Positions 43,649 through 53,419 of a stretch of DNA of 64,000 nucleotides are shown in pieces. This DNA is from Macrosoma leucophasiata (taxonomy: Eukaryota; Arthropoda; Insecta; Lepidoptera; Hedylidae): contig JAWQUS010000004.1 of the NCBI GenBank assembly GCA_036365455.1, forward strand, positions 2,983,501 through 3,047,500, given 5' to 3'. Position 1 is the first letter of the stretch, and every line of letters starts with the position of its first letter. The notes below the pieces were generated by a model. It did not search any database. It saw only the letters and a program-made list of their open reading frames with translations, and was not told where the DNA came from. Both the position numbers and the translations under genes were made by a program.

Positions 43649-43845
43649 TTTTTTTTACGTATTTAATGGAAGAGACAAACAAGCATGCAGTACACATTGA
43701 TGTTAAGTGATGACTGCCGCCTATAGCCCACACAAAGACCAAGGTCAAAATGCATATGCGTTACCACTCCTGAGGCCTAAGGTGTTATGCCTCTGTGCCG
43801 GAAATTACAGGGCCGTACATTACCACCTGACCGAAACACTATAAC
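43649..43845 (-). mobile_element. Family A retroposon, 5'-truncated
   Basis: T-run, ACGTATTTAATGGAAGAGAC, then the body to CACCTGACCGAAACACTATA. Confidence 0.8.
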
Positions 43846-43924
43846 TAAAACTACATGCACACGAACACGACAAAACAATGTACGCATGCACAGCAGAGGC
43901 GTGCGTCGCGTGTCTTGTCACTGT

Positions 43925-43925
<1 letters not shown>

Positions 43926-43981
<56 letters not shown>
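43926..43981. repeat. (GA)28 microsatellite
   Basis: Uninterrupted GA dinucleotides. GA tracts can bind GAGA-type factors in insects, but nothing else here marks a promoter. Confidence 0.95.
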
Positions 43982-43983
<2 letters not shown>

Positions 43984-43989
43984 TAATAA

Positions 43990-44730
43990 GTCGAATCCTA
44001 TACTAGGCCTGCCCCGAAACAAATGATCCCGATGAAAAATACTGGCGAATTAAGGACGGAAACAACTATTCAAAGGTTTCATCGACAGTCAAAAAGCGAC
44101 AATTACAGTCAAACACCTCAGTTCACACTCCCATGAACCAAGAAAACTGGCTGGTAATAGCAGGAAACCGCCTGACCGTCTAAACGCTAGAAACAATGCC
44201 ACGGATTGCCGCCGCGTGGGACACACAATTATAATCCAATTTTAATCAAAACACCACACGAGTGAAAGGCACTTACCTCTTAACCATTTAAATATCAATC
44301 TCTATACCTCACCTTAAATCTATAACCTCAAAATTGAACTTTAAACAAAAGAAACACGATTGAAATCACATTGCTCGCGAACTAGAAGAAACAATTTGGT
44401 TTCGTATGATTAATGTACACTCTATTCACCAAGATTATTGCAACAAATCGTGTCAAATCAATCTGAACTTTAATTGGGTGAGATAAAGTTTGAATTAGTT
44501 TGGAACACTTGATGGAAATTAGAAAGCAGTTGAAAGGAATTGATAAAAAATAACATAAGATTGCAAAGAAGATATGTTTATCGTAAGTCGAGATGCGATA
44601 GTTGTATTAATGATCGGTTTTTGTGTGTGAACATTGTCTGAGCAATCGTTCAATGTCTGAAAACAATACCTATATGTGCAACTTGCCTTAAAGAGTCGTG
44701 TAAAGGGTGTTTGATAATTATGAGGTTAGA
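43990..44730. other. Unassigned DNA
   Basis: Less AT-rich to about 44220, then AT-rich. The minus strand has a good-looking splice donor (TTAAGAG|GTAAGTGCC at about 44278), but no convincing coding frame ends there. Confidence 0.3.
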
Positions 44731-44742
44731 TATAGCATATAT

Positions 44743-45051
44743 GACGTAACCTCACGAATAGATTCCCCGAAGGGGTAGGCAGAGGTAAATGCATGCATTC
44801 AATCATACATGCAAACACCCGCGACTCGCCGGTTACGTTTTGGCCCATGTAACAGGTAGCAAACCTGTTGCCATCTCCGGGCACATTACCAAACTTCCAA
44901 AAAATTGAAAAATCCCAACAGAAGCGTAGATAAAGGATTTTAAACCGTTATCTCTGATAGTCCCCGACCCGGGCATCGACGAACCCAGGACCTCCAGCGT
45001 AATAGTAGTGGCCTGCTACCACTACGCTACTGAGGCAGTTTAAAAGCATTT
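44743..45051 (-). mobile_element. Family B tRNA SINE with 12-bp target duplication
   Basis: A full copy on the minus strand (head ACTGCCTCAGTAGCGTAGTG, B box near CCTGGGTTCG, terminus CGTGAGGTTACG). The direct repeat TATAGCATATAT occurs at 44731-44742 and 45052-45063. The B box carries a small insertion (GGGTTCGTCGATGCCCGGG). Confidence 0.9.
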
Positions 45052-45192
45052 TATAGCATATATATCCAACATATTGATGTTTAGATAGAAATGAAAGAAA
45101 TAACTTAATGCATTTGTAACAATGTGTACTGTAGCGAACTAAAAAAAACGCCTGTAAATAAACGAATGACAAAAATTATCTAATACAAAGCT

Positions 45193-45837
45193 AAAGGAGA
45201 TGTTGCAAAAATGTATGGACCTCCGGCCATGTATTGTACACAATATCATTAACAGGCAAAATTAATATAAAAACGCTTTTTACTGCATATTTTCACTTAT
45301 TTAGCTTTGTTTGCAGTTACAAAACATTATTTGCAGTTACAATTGCAACTCAAAACCAACATGGCGAATATGGCGGGCGATGTCATTTTGACATTTCCAT
45401 TTATTTTATTGTTTTTTGATTAAATAGTACTTGGTGAAAAAAGATATATTTTCTAAATACTATCGAAATCGATTTCATGTGTTAATACTAAGAACTCAAT
45501 ACTCATCGATATCCAATATAAAGACATTCTTCGGAACTTTTTTAAATTGATCGATTCGATACATCGTTTTTTTTTATAATATGTGATGCACTAGTAAGAT
45601 ACAGATAGCATTAGCTTTGTCTTATAAATATATAGGCAGTATCTCAAGCGTCGGCTGTATCGCCGCCATGTTGAACATGGTTGAAAATGATAAAATCGTT
45701 TGAAATAAATGTGGTTGTAACTCTAAAATATATTCTTGAATAAATTAATTTTTTTTTTTCGGATTCTTCTTTAATTTTCCCCTTTTTTTGAGGACGTGTA
45801 CGAACCAGAGCCGAGCTCGCAACATCTCCTTTACAAA
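45193..45837. mobile_element. Family N element with 15-bp terminal inverted repeats
   Basis: The left end TAAAGGAGATGTTGC (45193) and right end GCAACATCTCCTTTA (45837) are perfect inverted repeats about 645 bp apart. CAAAG lies next to both ends (45187 and 45838), but the offset does not give a clean duplication. The interior is AT-rich, with ATGGCGAATATGGCGGGCG at 45360 and GCCGCCATGTTGAACATGG at 45662. No transposase is visible. Confidence 0.55.
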
Positions 45838-45892
45838 GAAGTAATTAGTGTTACCCATAACAAGCATTGATTCTGTGTATAACATATAGGTG

Positions 45893-46061
45893 ACTAGCTG
45901 TTGTCCACGGCTCTGCCCGCGTGAAAGTCGTTTAAAAAGTAGCCTATGTTCTTTATCAAAGTCGAATTAAAATCGTTTCAGTCGTTTGGACGTGAAAAGG
46001 TAACAGACAGACAGACAGACAGAGAGAGTTACTTTCGCATTTATAATATTAGTAGGGATTA
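45893..46061 (+). mobile_element. E-type LINE 3'-end repeat
   Basis: GACTAGCTGTTGTCCACGGC, AGTAGCCTATGTTCTTTATC, AATCGTTTCAGTCGTTTGGA, AACAGACAGACAGACAGACA, ACTTTCGCATTTATAATATT, AGTAGGG. Confidence 0.7.
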
Positions 46062-46174
46062 TAATGTTTTCCTGAGCTACACTAATTGGTCGTTTCGTTA
46101 GCGTACGTAATATGAATCGGTCAGAATAGGTTTATTTTAAGGTATAATAATGATGTTCGGGTTCGAAATATTTT

Positions 46175-46395
46175 TTGAATGGAAAATTTTCACACAAAAA
46201 AAATAAAATTTTCAATTCACCGGTAAAATCTTTATTCATCAAAGGAGGAAAAGAAAAAAACTTTCCTATGGATGTGTTCCTTCGGCGCTACAATGTAGAG
46301 TTCTTCAAAACCAACGTCAACGAAGTCTTAAACAGTGCGTCGACACTGTCCTGGGTATTTCAAATGGCCAGACATTTTTTGTCAATAGGCTGACA
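46175..46395 (+). pseudogene. Decayed LINE ORF2 C-terminus (plus strand)
   Basis: The frame PMDVFLRRYNVEFFKTNVN parallels PSEVFPRRFNMWFFITGVK at 19.92 kb. It continues EVLNSASTLSWVFQ and stops after LSIG. The LWNELP motif is replaced by lysine-rich sequence. No other ORF2 part remains. Confidence 0.55.
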
Positions 46396-46640
46396 GACCA
46401 TCAGACGTGGCACCTGATGAACCTATGAACATTTGCAAACGCGCTGCCAGCCATGAAGGAGTTTTTTGACGCCAGTTTTCAAGAATCCCATATTGTAACG
46501 CCGAAGATTCCCTCCGTAGTATTAAATTCAGAGGGACACTCGTTGAAAAAAATTGGCACGATTTCGGCAGAGGAGATGGGGACCGCTTTCCATCAGGTGG
46601 CCCGCTTGCTTGTCTGTGAACGTTTTTGACATAAAATATT
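46396..46640 (-). pseudogene. Decayed LINE ORF2 C-terminus (minus strand)
   Basis: The minus-strand frame reads GGNLRRYNMGFLKTGVKK, then LLHGWQRVCKCS and a stop, again the end of the LINE family seen at 19.8 and 43.4 kb. It lies next to the plus-strand piece in opposite orientation. AAAACGTTCACAGACAAGC on the minus strand at 46610-46625 resembles the 3' UTR word CTTGTCTGTC in inverse, so this piece may itself be folded. Confidence 0.5.
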
Positions 46641-46699
46641 CTCCAAATTAGGGATGAAGACATTTAAAAAGTGTCGTTCAAACGGAAACGATATTTTTT

Positions 46700-46925
46700 G
46701 CAATCATTGTCCTAATGTTTATTGTTCACTGTCTCATTATTAAGTATTTATAATATAATTATATATATGTATATAATATATTAATTATGTTTATAACTAT
46801 TTATATTATTACTTAAGTTTAATATACTCTTCTGAATAAATATCTTAAGTATACATTTGGCTATGACACAATATATGTAAGTATTTAACTGTTTCTTTAT
46901 ACCTATTAAAGGTTTTTTTCTATCT
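46700..46925. other. AT-rich low-complexity DNA
   Basis: ATATAATATATTAATTATG-type sequence. No feature. Confidence 0.35.
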
Positions 46926-47066
46926 CTTAAAGGTTTTTAAATTGCACCCTCACTATCATGTCCCACCACCTTAAGGTTGACTGGTAGAGAATGCCCTGCG
47001 GCATTAAGACCGCCTAATGTACTTACTTTGTGCATTAAAGATCAAATAAATAAAAAGAAAGAAATC
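46925..47066 (+). mobile_element. LINE 3' UTR
   Basis: CTTAAGGTTGACTGGTAGAG, AATGCCCTGCGGCATTAAG, ACCGCCTAATGTACTTACTT, TGTGCATTAAAGATCAAATAAATAAA. I recognise this as the 3' terminus of a common lepidopteran non-LTR element (hairpin TGCC..GGCA then AATAAA-like signals). Confidence 0.6.
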
Positions 47067-47399
47067 AATAAATTTTTAATCTTTGTTATCAGACGGTTGA
47101 AATGATTACGTTTACATAAATCAGTTAATAATGATAAAGAGAATAATGAATTGAGTCGCATTACGAACTTAGTGTTCGGATACAAGGCAATTGCGATTAA
47201 TTTTAGAATTAGCATAAAACATGCTTAATGCTTAGCCGCGTGAAATATTGTTGTTTGAGCTCTGAAAATTAAGTGAAATTAGTAGTTTTTATTGTTTGTC
47301 ATTGTCAGAAAAGATCTCTTAAAAGTTAGAAAAGAGTATTGCCCCTGGGTTTTGGGCAGAAATAAAATAAGCATTCGTGTATAGCTACTTGCAAGCATT

Positions 47400-47825
47400 C
47401 AAATACTTTTTTGTCCGATGCTTTGGTTAGGTATTTGGGCATTTGTAGACGGTTTGCTATGAGAAGGCCGTTTTATTTCGGACAATCAGCGACCGCAAAG
47501 GATCCCCTAAATTTGTCCCTTATAACGAATGGATTTGGGCACATTACTTTCCTCGCCGCGCTCGCCCTAACCCCGAACCTAGCACGACGCGCGTGGTAAT
47601 TTTCCGGTTATCGCTAACCGATGATTAGAGCGAAAGTTGCACCACCCCTAATCGCATATGTCTTGTGCGTCCCTCCACAACGTCCTAAGCCGAGATTCGG
47701 ACCCACAGGTCTCCCTTACGCAGTTGCGCTAACTTCTTATTTAGGCTGGAGGGCCGATGTGAGCGCAGATGCTCGCCGATTGCCTGGTGATGCCGCCTCG
47801 AGACGTGCCGCTTTCATAAGTCCAT
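47400..47825 (-). repeat. GC-rich block with a tRNA-like core
   Basis: Clearly GC-richer than the surroundings. On the minus strand GTTAGCGCAACTGCGTAAGG (about 47732) and GGGTCCGAATCTCGG (about 47696) look like a tRNA A-box/B-box pair, so this may be a long SINE or an LTR-like repeat. It overlaps two plus-strand frames of 62 and 69 codons with no recognised domain. No second copy in this window. Confidence 0.35.
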
Positions 47826-48055
47826 TCTAACACCTGGTTTTTGTGTGGATGTCTATAAGCTGCATTCATCACTTAACATCCATGTGAACTGAATGCTTCT
47901 TTTCAATCGTCTTCTTGTGCAAATCGTTACATAAAAAAAAGAATACTACTAAGAATAGCGCTGCACTATATAAATTTTGCTGTAAGTAGATAAGGTAACG
48001 CGCTGGTGCTTACGGATCATTGGATCCGCCATTGGATCTCTACCACCAGAAAAAC
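47826..48055. mobile_element. Two facing family A fragments
   Basis: 47826-47940 is plus sense (TTTTTGTGTGGATGTCTATA, CACTTAACATCCATGTGAAC, TTACATAAAAAAAAG). 47985-48055 is minus sense (AAGTAGATAAGGTAACGCGC, TGGTGCTTACG, GGATCTCTACCACCAG). Confidence 0.6.
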
Positions 48056-48059
48056 AAAT

Positions 48060-48635
48060 GGAATTCGTTTTGTTATTATTTGCGTGCCTTTAACTTAATA
48101 AGAGTTTTACTAAAAATTGCATTTCGATCTTTCTAAAGACATTAAACCCGTAACGTACGGTTATTTTACGGTTCGATTTGTAATTAATAGTTTAAGTTAA
48201 TTATAACTAACAGTTATTTCCAGTAACAATAAACTACGCTCCATTGCCGACCTCGTCTACATCCCTATGTGTCACAACCACACCTATGCGATAACAGGTG
48301 GATATAAAAAATCTGATTTGCGTTGGTGAATCTTGATTGAGATATTTGAAAATATTGCCAATTCTTATTCGAATAATTTACAATTAGAATGGAAAATATA
48401 TGTTTTTTATTTACTAAGGAATATGAATGAGTGACGTTTCTTTGAATCGCCATGGATTGAGTGCAAAAAATAACTATTCATTGTCTATATTTTAGATGAG
48501 CGAGTACCTTGTCACAATTGTTTGTTTTCGGTAACTGTTCAAATATTCATTAAATCAATTGGAAATAATCAAATTTTCTATATTATTTCATTTATAAAAG
48601 TTTATCATATTTGAACACAAGTTACAACTTTACCT
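48060..48635. other. No gene seen
   Basis: AT-rich unique-looking DNA. Confidence 0.3.
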
Positions 48636-48637
48636 TT

Positions 48638-48890
48638 AATCCGCGACAGTTAGGCAGGGGTAAACATATACATTCAGGCATACTGCAAGTATGTATCATC
48701 CAAGATTCTCCAGTCACGTTTGTCCCATGTGATAGGTAGAACATCACCAAAACCCAAGGCACTAGCTAACATCTTGGGTCACTATTAAATGGAAAAATCT
48801 CAATACACCTCAACTCATATCGCCTCTACAACACAGGGATGTAAGGCTACCTCAGTATAGCAATAGTGGCCTGCTACTGAAGCAGCCGTA
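48638..48890 (-). mobile_element. Family B SINE, strongly diverged
   Basis: TTAGGCAGGGGTAAACATAT, ACATTCAGGCATACTGCAAG, CCAGTCACGTTTGTCCCATG, GATAGGTAGAACATC, AATAGTGGCCTGCTACTGAA. An old copy. Confidence 0.6.
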
Positions 48891-48899
48891 TTCATATCA

Positions 48900-49225
48900 T
48901 ATCTGAACTAATCATAATATTTCTTTCGGTCGTTGCAATCACTAAGGTGTGTATAATGTATAAAACGGTCAGATAAAGGCCAGCGCACACGCGCTCCGAC
49001 GCCAGTATAAATGAATTAATTTTCTGCAATTTTCACCGCAGCTATGGGCCACGTCACGCTTCGGGGGGCTTTAGCCTGGGGTTGTACTGAGATTGCGTTA
49101 CGATTCATGATACTTATGACGCGATACTTGTCTTGTCATAAGTAGATAATTCAATAGATAGATTCAATAGATCAATAGATTTGAATAAACACAAAACTCA
49201 AGGCCACAATAAAAAATATATTGGT
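48900..49225. other. AT-rich DNA with ATTCAATAGAT repeats
   Basis: 49150-49185 holds imperfect tandem repeats of TTCAATAGATAG. No gene. Confidence 0.35.
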
Positions 49226-49230
49226 CTTGA

Positions 49231-49338
49231 TTAAATTAACTTGAATCAAAATTTAGGTAGACTAGTTAAACAGTTAACTAGTCACCTTAATTTTGATTCA
49301 AGTTAATTTAAACTAGGTGCCTACAGAGGCACCTAGTT
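49231..49338. repeat. Two adjacent hairpins with the same ACAG loop
   Basis: Hairpin 1 has arms 49231-49269 and 49274-49311 (39 and 38 bases, one mismatch and one indel). Hairpin 2 has arms 49311-49322 and 49327-49338 (12 bp, perfect). Both loops are ACAG, and the two structures share the base at 49311. Confidence 0.9.
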
Positions 49339-49374
49339 TTAGTAGTACTAATTTCACATAATTGTTCAGGATTT

Positions 49375-49520
49375 CGTTCCTTAAAGGAAACAAACGGTAT
49401 CTTAATACGGTTACTCGTGCGTCTGGTTCATATGTCTGTTTGTCCAACAGTCATTGCCTCAACCAACACATTTCCTCTGAAAGCACCGGGCCGATTGAGT
49501 TGAGATATGGCAATCAGTGA
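49375..49520 (+). mobile_element. Family F remnant
   Basis: CTCGTGCGTCTGGTTCATAT, GTCTGTTTGTCC, GGGCCGATTGAGTTGAGATAT. Decayed. Confidence 0.4.
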
Positions 49521-49529
49521 CCAAATTAA

Positions 49530-50280
49530 GTAACATACATGAAACGAAAATATTTTAAATTAAAATATAAAAATCTCTGCAGAGACTCTAGTTTTTGAGT
49601 GTGTCTAGATTCGTTGATCGTTGACAAAACAGACCACTAACATTTATAAGTGTACCACAAGACTCTCTATGTCATGCTAGTCAGAGCTTCGTCCATCATC
49701 TAGAACTTTAATGGGATTCTCTGGCAAAAAGCTGACTGTCCAATGACAAAGCTTCTCAGGGAAACCGTGCCAAAAGACTGTGCCAGATCTGTTCAAAATT
49801 CTTAGCGAAATTTAGGCTCCCAGCTAAAGCTTCTCCACTGTTATCTAAATTTTATGCGCATCGCTGCGTGAGTTCCACTTAAAGATCACCAGCTGACCTG
49901 TCATGTCGAAAGCCATGTTGGTGGTCACTGTTCAACTGGTGATTCTCCAGATGCTGCAGTAACTACGTATTTATTATAGTGTGTGACATATCAAATACAA
50001 TATCTTATTGTATCTACGTATTTTTAGGATTGGTAATTAAATATATTCTGAGAGTACTTCGACTCCTTGAAATTATTATCTACGCTATATGTTCATCTCT
50101 AATTATAGCTTGAATATCGCTCTCTGTACAATACCAATATGATATGACCGCGCCGCGCAATGTGGTAGGTACGCCAGGAAAAAACATCTTAGAAGCAACA
50201 TGTTTTCTTTCTTTAAATGTGTCTGTCTGTTGTTTTCCTTATAAGCGAGAAACGAGAAAGTTAATGAGTTTTGGATATAG
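49530..50280. other. No gene seen
   Basis: Mixed sequence. No domain in short frames. Confidence 0.3.
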
Positions 50281-50282
50281 AC

Positions 50283-50362
50283 TGACTGGAACATGATAGT
50301 GCTGAACACTACTGTTTGGTAGCAAATAGGTTAGGTAAACTGGAGCTCTAATAGCAGTAAGA
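50283..50362 (-). mobile_element. Family A fragment
   Basis: TGGAACATGATAGTGCTGAA, CACTACTGTTTGGTAGCAAA, CTGGAGCTCTAATAGCAGT. Confidence 0.6.
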
Positions 50363-50397
50363 ATATAGTAATAATTAAGCTTGTTTATATACCATAT

Positions 50398-50687
50398 TTA
50401 CTGGTGGTAGAGCACCAGTGTCCAAGCTCCCAGTGTAGGCACCACCGCATTACCTAATATACTTGCTGCTAAATGGTAGTGTTCAGCACTATTGTGTTCC
50501 GGTCAGGTGGTAATGTATAGCCCTGTAATTTCCGGCGCAAAGGCATAACACCTTAGGCCTCAGGAGTGGCAACCCATCTGGATTTTGCCCTCTCGTCATT
50601 GTGTAGATGTCTATAGGCTGCAGTCATCACTTAACATCAATGTGAACTGCATGCTTGTTTGCCACTTTTATTACAAAAAAAAAAATT
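50398..50687 (+). mobile_element. Family A retroposon, full length
   Basis: TTTACTGGTGGTAGAGCACC to GCCACTTTTATTACAAAAAAAAAA. It faces the minus-sense scrap just upstream. Confidence 0.85.
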
Positions 50688-50727
50688 CGCAACAAAAAAG
50701 ACTTTGTTACTTACTTGTATATTATTA

Positions 50728-50998
50728 CTAGTTGTAGATTTCCAGTGTAGAAGCTCGAGTGCGTAGGCACTACCGCATTGCCTAATCTATCTGCCGCCAA
50801 ATTGTAGTGTTCAGCACTACCGTGTTCCGGTTATATGGTAATGTATGGCCCCGTAATAACTATCATAGAGACAAAACAACTTAGGTCTCAGGGGTAACAA
50901 CGCATTTTGACCTCTGGTTTTCTGTGTGGGTGTCTATAGGCTGCAGTCAATGTGATCTGCACGCTTGTTTGCCACCTTCATTATCTACATAAAATATA
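50728..50998 (+). mobile_element. Family A retroposon, old subfamily, nearly full
   Basis: TACTAGTTGTAGATTTCCAG, CATTGCCTAATCTATCTGCC, CCCCGTAATAACTATCATAG, GCCACCTTCATTATCTACAT. Useful as an old-subfamily reference: it reads CTGCCGCCAAATTGTAGTG where the young copies read TTGCCGCTAAATGGTAGTG. Confidence 0.8.
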
Positions 50999-51004
50999 TG
51001 GTAA

Positions 51005-51525
51005 AGACATGAGCATTATATAGTTTTATCAATTAGTTTTTAAACAGAAATTAGTGTAAGTTTAATTAATGTTGCTCTTTATTCCCGATGAGTCAGAATT
51101 CTAGACTGTTAGGTCATGCAATTATTATCTGCATCTCTATGTGAGCTTAGTTTCGGTTTTAATTTAGTACACTCTCGGCCAAATACTCAAACGTCACTTA
51201 AATCTAAGTGGGACTTAAAAGTCTTCTGTCTTTATAAAACACGTTCAAACGATAGAGATAGCGCGCATTTGAGGGTTGCTTAAAATTGAGTGACGTTTAA
51301 GTATTCGGCCATCTGTGTTCGTAAAATTAAATGTTCAGGATATTTGAAGGTCTGGTTTTTCATTGCTTAAATATTAATGGTACGTACTTTTAGTTTACTT
51401 AGCTTAGTCTTTGTTTTTTTTTAAATAATTGTCTCAAATGAGAGGACCTGCAGAAGTTTGGTAGAGTTCCTGTGTGCTCTAGGGGATAATCACCACCGCC
51501 CATCTAATCAGCACTATTATTACTT
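51005..51525. other. No gene seen
   Basis: AT-rich unique-looking DNA. GTGACGTTTAAGTATTCGGCC at 51292 and GGCCAAATACTCAAACGTCAC at 51178 are an inverted pair about 100 bp apart, probably the ends of a small MITE (about 51178-51312). Confidence 0.45.
51178..51312. mobile_element. Small MITE-like element with about 20-bp inverted ends
   Basis: The left GGCCAAATACTCAAACGTCA and the right complement TGACGTTTAAGTATTCGGCC pair with few differences. The interior is AT-rich with GACTTAAAAGTC. Target duplication not resolved. Confidence 0.5.
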
Positions 51526-51532
51526 CTCGCCT

Positions 51533-51720
51533 GTAATCCCCGAAGGGATAGGCAGAGGTAAATGCATGCATTCAAGCATACATGCAAACACCCACGATTC
51601 GCCGGTTACGTTTTTGACCCATGTAACAGGTGGCGAGCCTGTTTCCATCTCCGGATACATTACCAAACTCCGAGGTACTGGGAAACTTCCAGAAAATGGA
51701 AAAATCCCAATAGCAGCACT
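51533..51720 (-). mobile_element. Family B SINE, lacking its tRNA head
   Basis: CGCCTGTAATCCCCGAAGGG to AAATCCCAATAG, breaking at the same place as the 22.1 kb copy. That shared breakpoint (AATCCCAATAG) suggests a truncated subfamily or a fixed stop of reverse transcription. Confidence 0.8.
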
Positions 51721-51737
51721 ATCATGACATGTCTTTT

Positions 51738-51792
51738 TCACTTAACATCCATGTGAACTGCATGGTTATTTGCCAACTAAGTTACATAAAAA
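51738..51792 (+). mobile_element. Family A 3' scrap
   Basis: CACTTAACATCCATGTGAAC, TGCATGGTTATTTGCC, TTACATAAAAAG. Confidence 0.65.
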
Positions 51793-51926
51793 GTTAGTAA
51801 ATTGCAAAAGATTTCTACAATTTTTTTTTTCAATATTTTAAAAATTTGTTTAAGGATGGCTTCTATGTCGAAATTTATGTTATTAGAAGTAAATTCGAAG
51901 TCATTTTTCAAACTGATATATACTTA

Positions 51927-51980
51927 GATTTTCATTCATTTTCATTACACCTATGCGGTGTAATGAAAATGAATGAAATC
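51927..51980. repeat. Near-perfect 24-bp hairpin
   Basis: GATTTTCATTCATTTTCATT... (51927-51951) against 51957-51980, with one extra T and a 5-base loop TATGC. Confidence 0.95.
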
Positions 51981-51989
51981 TCAGCACTA

Positions 51990-52485
51990 ATAAACCCAAA
52001 TCAAGCTATAAATTTAAGCCATAAAACTATATTATAGTGCAAGTTGATGCATCGTTTACTAGCAAAATATAATTACTAACAATTAACATTTGAATTAAAT
52101 GGAACTCGTCAGTCACGTCTCAACACAACCGTGACCAATTAATCCAAAGTAAAAATGTCATCATATAAAATTCTTCATATCTATTATCGCGGTTGATACT
52201 ATTTAATACATATGATCACGTCGCCGCAATTTGCACGGCCTTTGGTAGTCTTATAAGCCACAATTATGCCGTCAAAGACACAATTATCACACTATCAGCC
52301 AATGATCGGTATGAATTCCGTTTTTTCGTATTCAATTTTCGTTTTTGTAGGGCTGCGTCACTTGAAATTGATGACTCTATTTCTATTATTCTTAGAAATT
52401 ATTGTCGCGCATCTAAGAGCAGCATATAACAACGCAATCCTTTTTTAAAAAAGGGGACATTTTCTTTTAATGTCTTCAAAGTGGC
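51990..52485. other. No gene seen
   Basis: AT-rich. Two overlapping frames at 52193-52448 have no domain. If the minus-strand THAP exon below is real, its next exon should lie here or further left. I did not find it. Confidence 0.3.
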
Positions 52486-52490
52486 AAACA

Positions 52491-52625
52491 GATGTACAGT
52501 ATTCAACTAGAATATTGCACATCGACGTCAGTAAGGAGACTTCGACTTATTTCGGGTCTGTAGAGCGTTATCTCATTCGCACCTTACCTATCTGACGATT
52601 GTCGACATTTTTAATCAAGTTTTGA
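52491..52625. mobile_element. Family K MITE, one half
   Basis: GTACAGTATTCAACTAGAATA, TTGCACATCGACG, GAGACTTCGACTTATTTCGG, TGTAGAGCGTTATCTC, TTAATCAAGTTTTGACCCA. The far end is lost. Confidence 0.6.
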
Positions 52626-52855
52626 CCCAAAGATATTATGATACCCAAAGATGTTCGCCCCACAAAACGTCACAAAAATGGCGTATTATCAGTTCGTACA
52701 CGAGTATAAGACGTGATTATACTACAAAATCTAGATGTCCGTTGTTTTCCGTGTAAATGAGTTAGCTGGCAGTACTCCCTGTTTTGACACGATAAATTTG
52801 ATATAGACGATGTGATATCGTGTTTAATTAATAAAATAACAAAAGTAAGACACAC

Positions 52856-52935
52856 CGGTGATAAGTAATGCTATTGAGTGGTTTAGTTTGCTTTACTGTT
52901 CGGTTTTTACACCAAAACACTGAACAGTTTGGCAT
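52856..52935 (-). CDS. Possible first exon of a THAP-domain protein
   Basis: The minus-strand ATG at 52935 has an insect-type context (TTAAAAATGCC) and opens MPNCSVFWCKNR, then continues to ITYHR. C-x4-C-x-NR after an initial MP is the start of the THAP C2CH zinc finger, a DNA-binding domain of transcription regulators and of some transposases. It ends at CG|GTGTGTC, a plausible donor, after 26 codons plus two bases. From memory, the first intron of vertebrate THAP1 also follows the SFHK position in the same phase. The second half of the domain (HxFP, AVPTIF box) and later exons were not found. The frame is open upstream of the ATG into repeat DNA, so the start is chosen by the motif. It may also be a decayed or transposon-derived THAP copy. 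Confidence 0.45.
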
Positions 52936-53121
52936 TTTTAACGGTTTTTTCTCACTAAGTTTGCGCTCGGCGGGCGAATGCACAATGAATGGATGATGCT
53001 GGACGACGGTCACCTGACCGTCCACGAGTCTAAACGAACGCTCAGGGGCCAGTGGGTTTTGGCAATCTAATTCATCTAATTTCATTGATTTGGCCAATAC
53101 CGGACTACGGTTGCTTACACT

Positions 53122-53280
53122 ACCGGTTGTAGGCAGTGTACAGCAGAGATAACGCTCTAAAAAATCGAAACTAGTTGCTTGTCTCTTTCGTAGGCTCGAT
53201 GTGCAAGTGCTCATCAAGTAATATTGCACGTCGAGCCTATGAAAGTGACAATCGGCTAGTTTCGACTTCGTCAAGGGTTT
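53122..53280. mobile_element. Family K MITE ends, head to head
   Basis: GAGATAACGCTCTAAAAAAT to CGTAGGCTCGATGTGCAAGT is one K end. ATATTGCACGTCGAGCCTAT to TTCGACTTCGTCAAGG is the other end in the reverse sense, only about 15 bp away. Outer ends therefore meet, as if two copies or a circle junction were involved. Confidence 0.55.
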
Positions 53281-53321
53281 CAAGGGTTGCCATTATTATT
53301 ATATATATCTCTGAACTGGAT

Positions 53322-53412
53322 ATCACGGGTCGCATCATAGCAGCAAGGAAATTAAGCAATGCAGTGGTACCTAAACCCACTAGGTCTATGTCTAGAACTC
53401 TACTAGCAATAT
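53322..53412 (-). mobile_element. Family A fragment
   Basis: AGCAAGGAAATTAAGCAATG, CAGTGGTACCTAAACCC, CTAGAACTCTACTAGCA. Old copy. Confidence 0.55.
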
Positions 53413-53419
53413 GTACAAG

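Noticed and set aside
43926..43981. GA tract as promoter
   Set aside because: No initiator, no conserved exon and no gene nearby. A plain microsatellite is sufficient.
52936..53283. Upstream extension of the THAP frame (116 codons)
   Set aside because: It reads through K MITE sequence. The THAP domain normally starts at or very near the initiator methionine, so the internal ATG is preferred.
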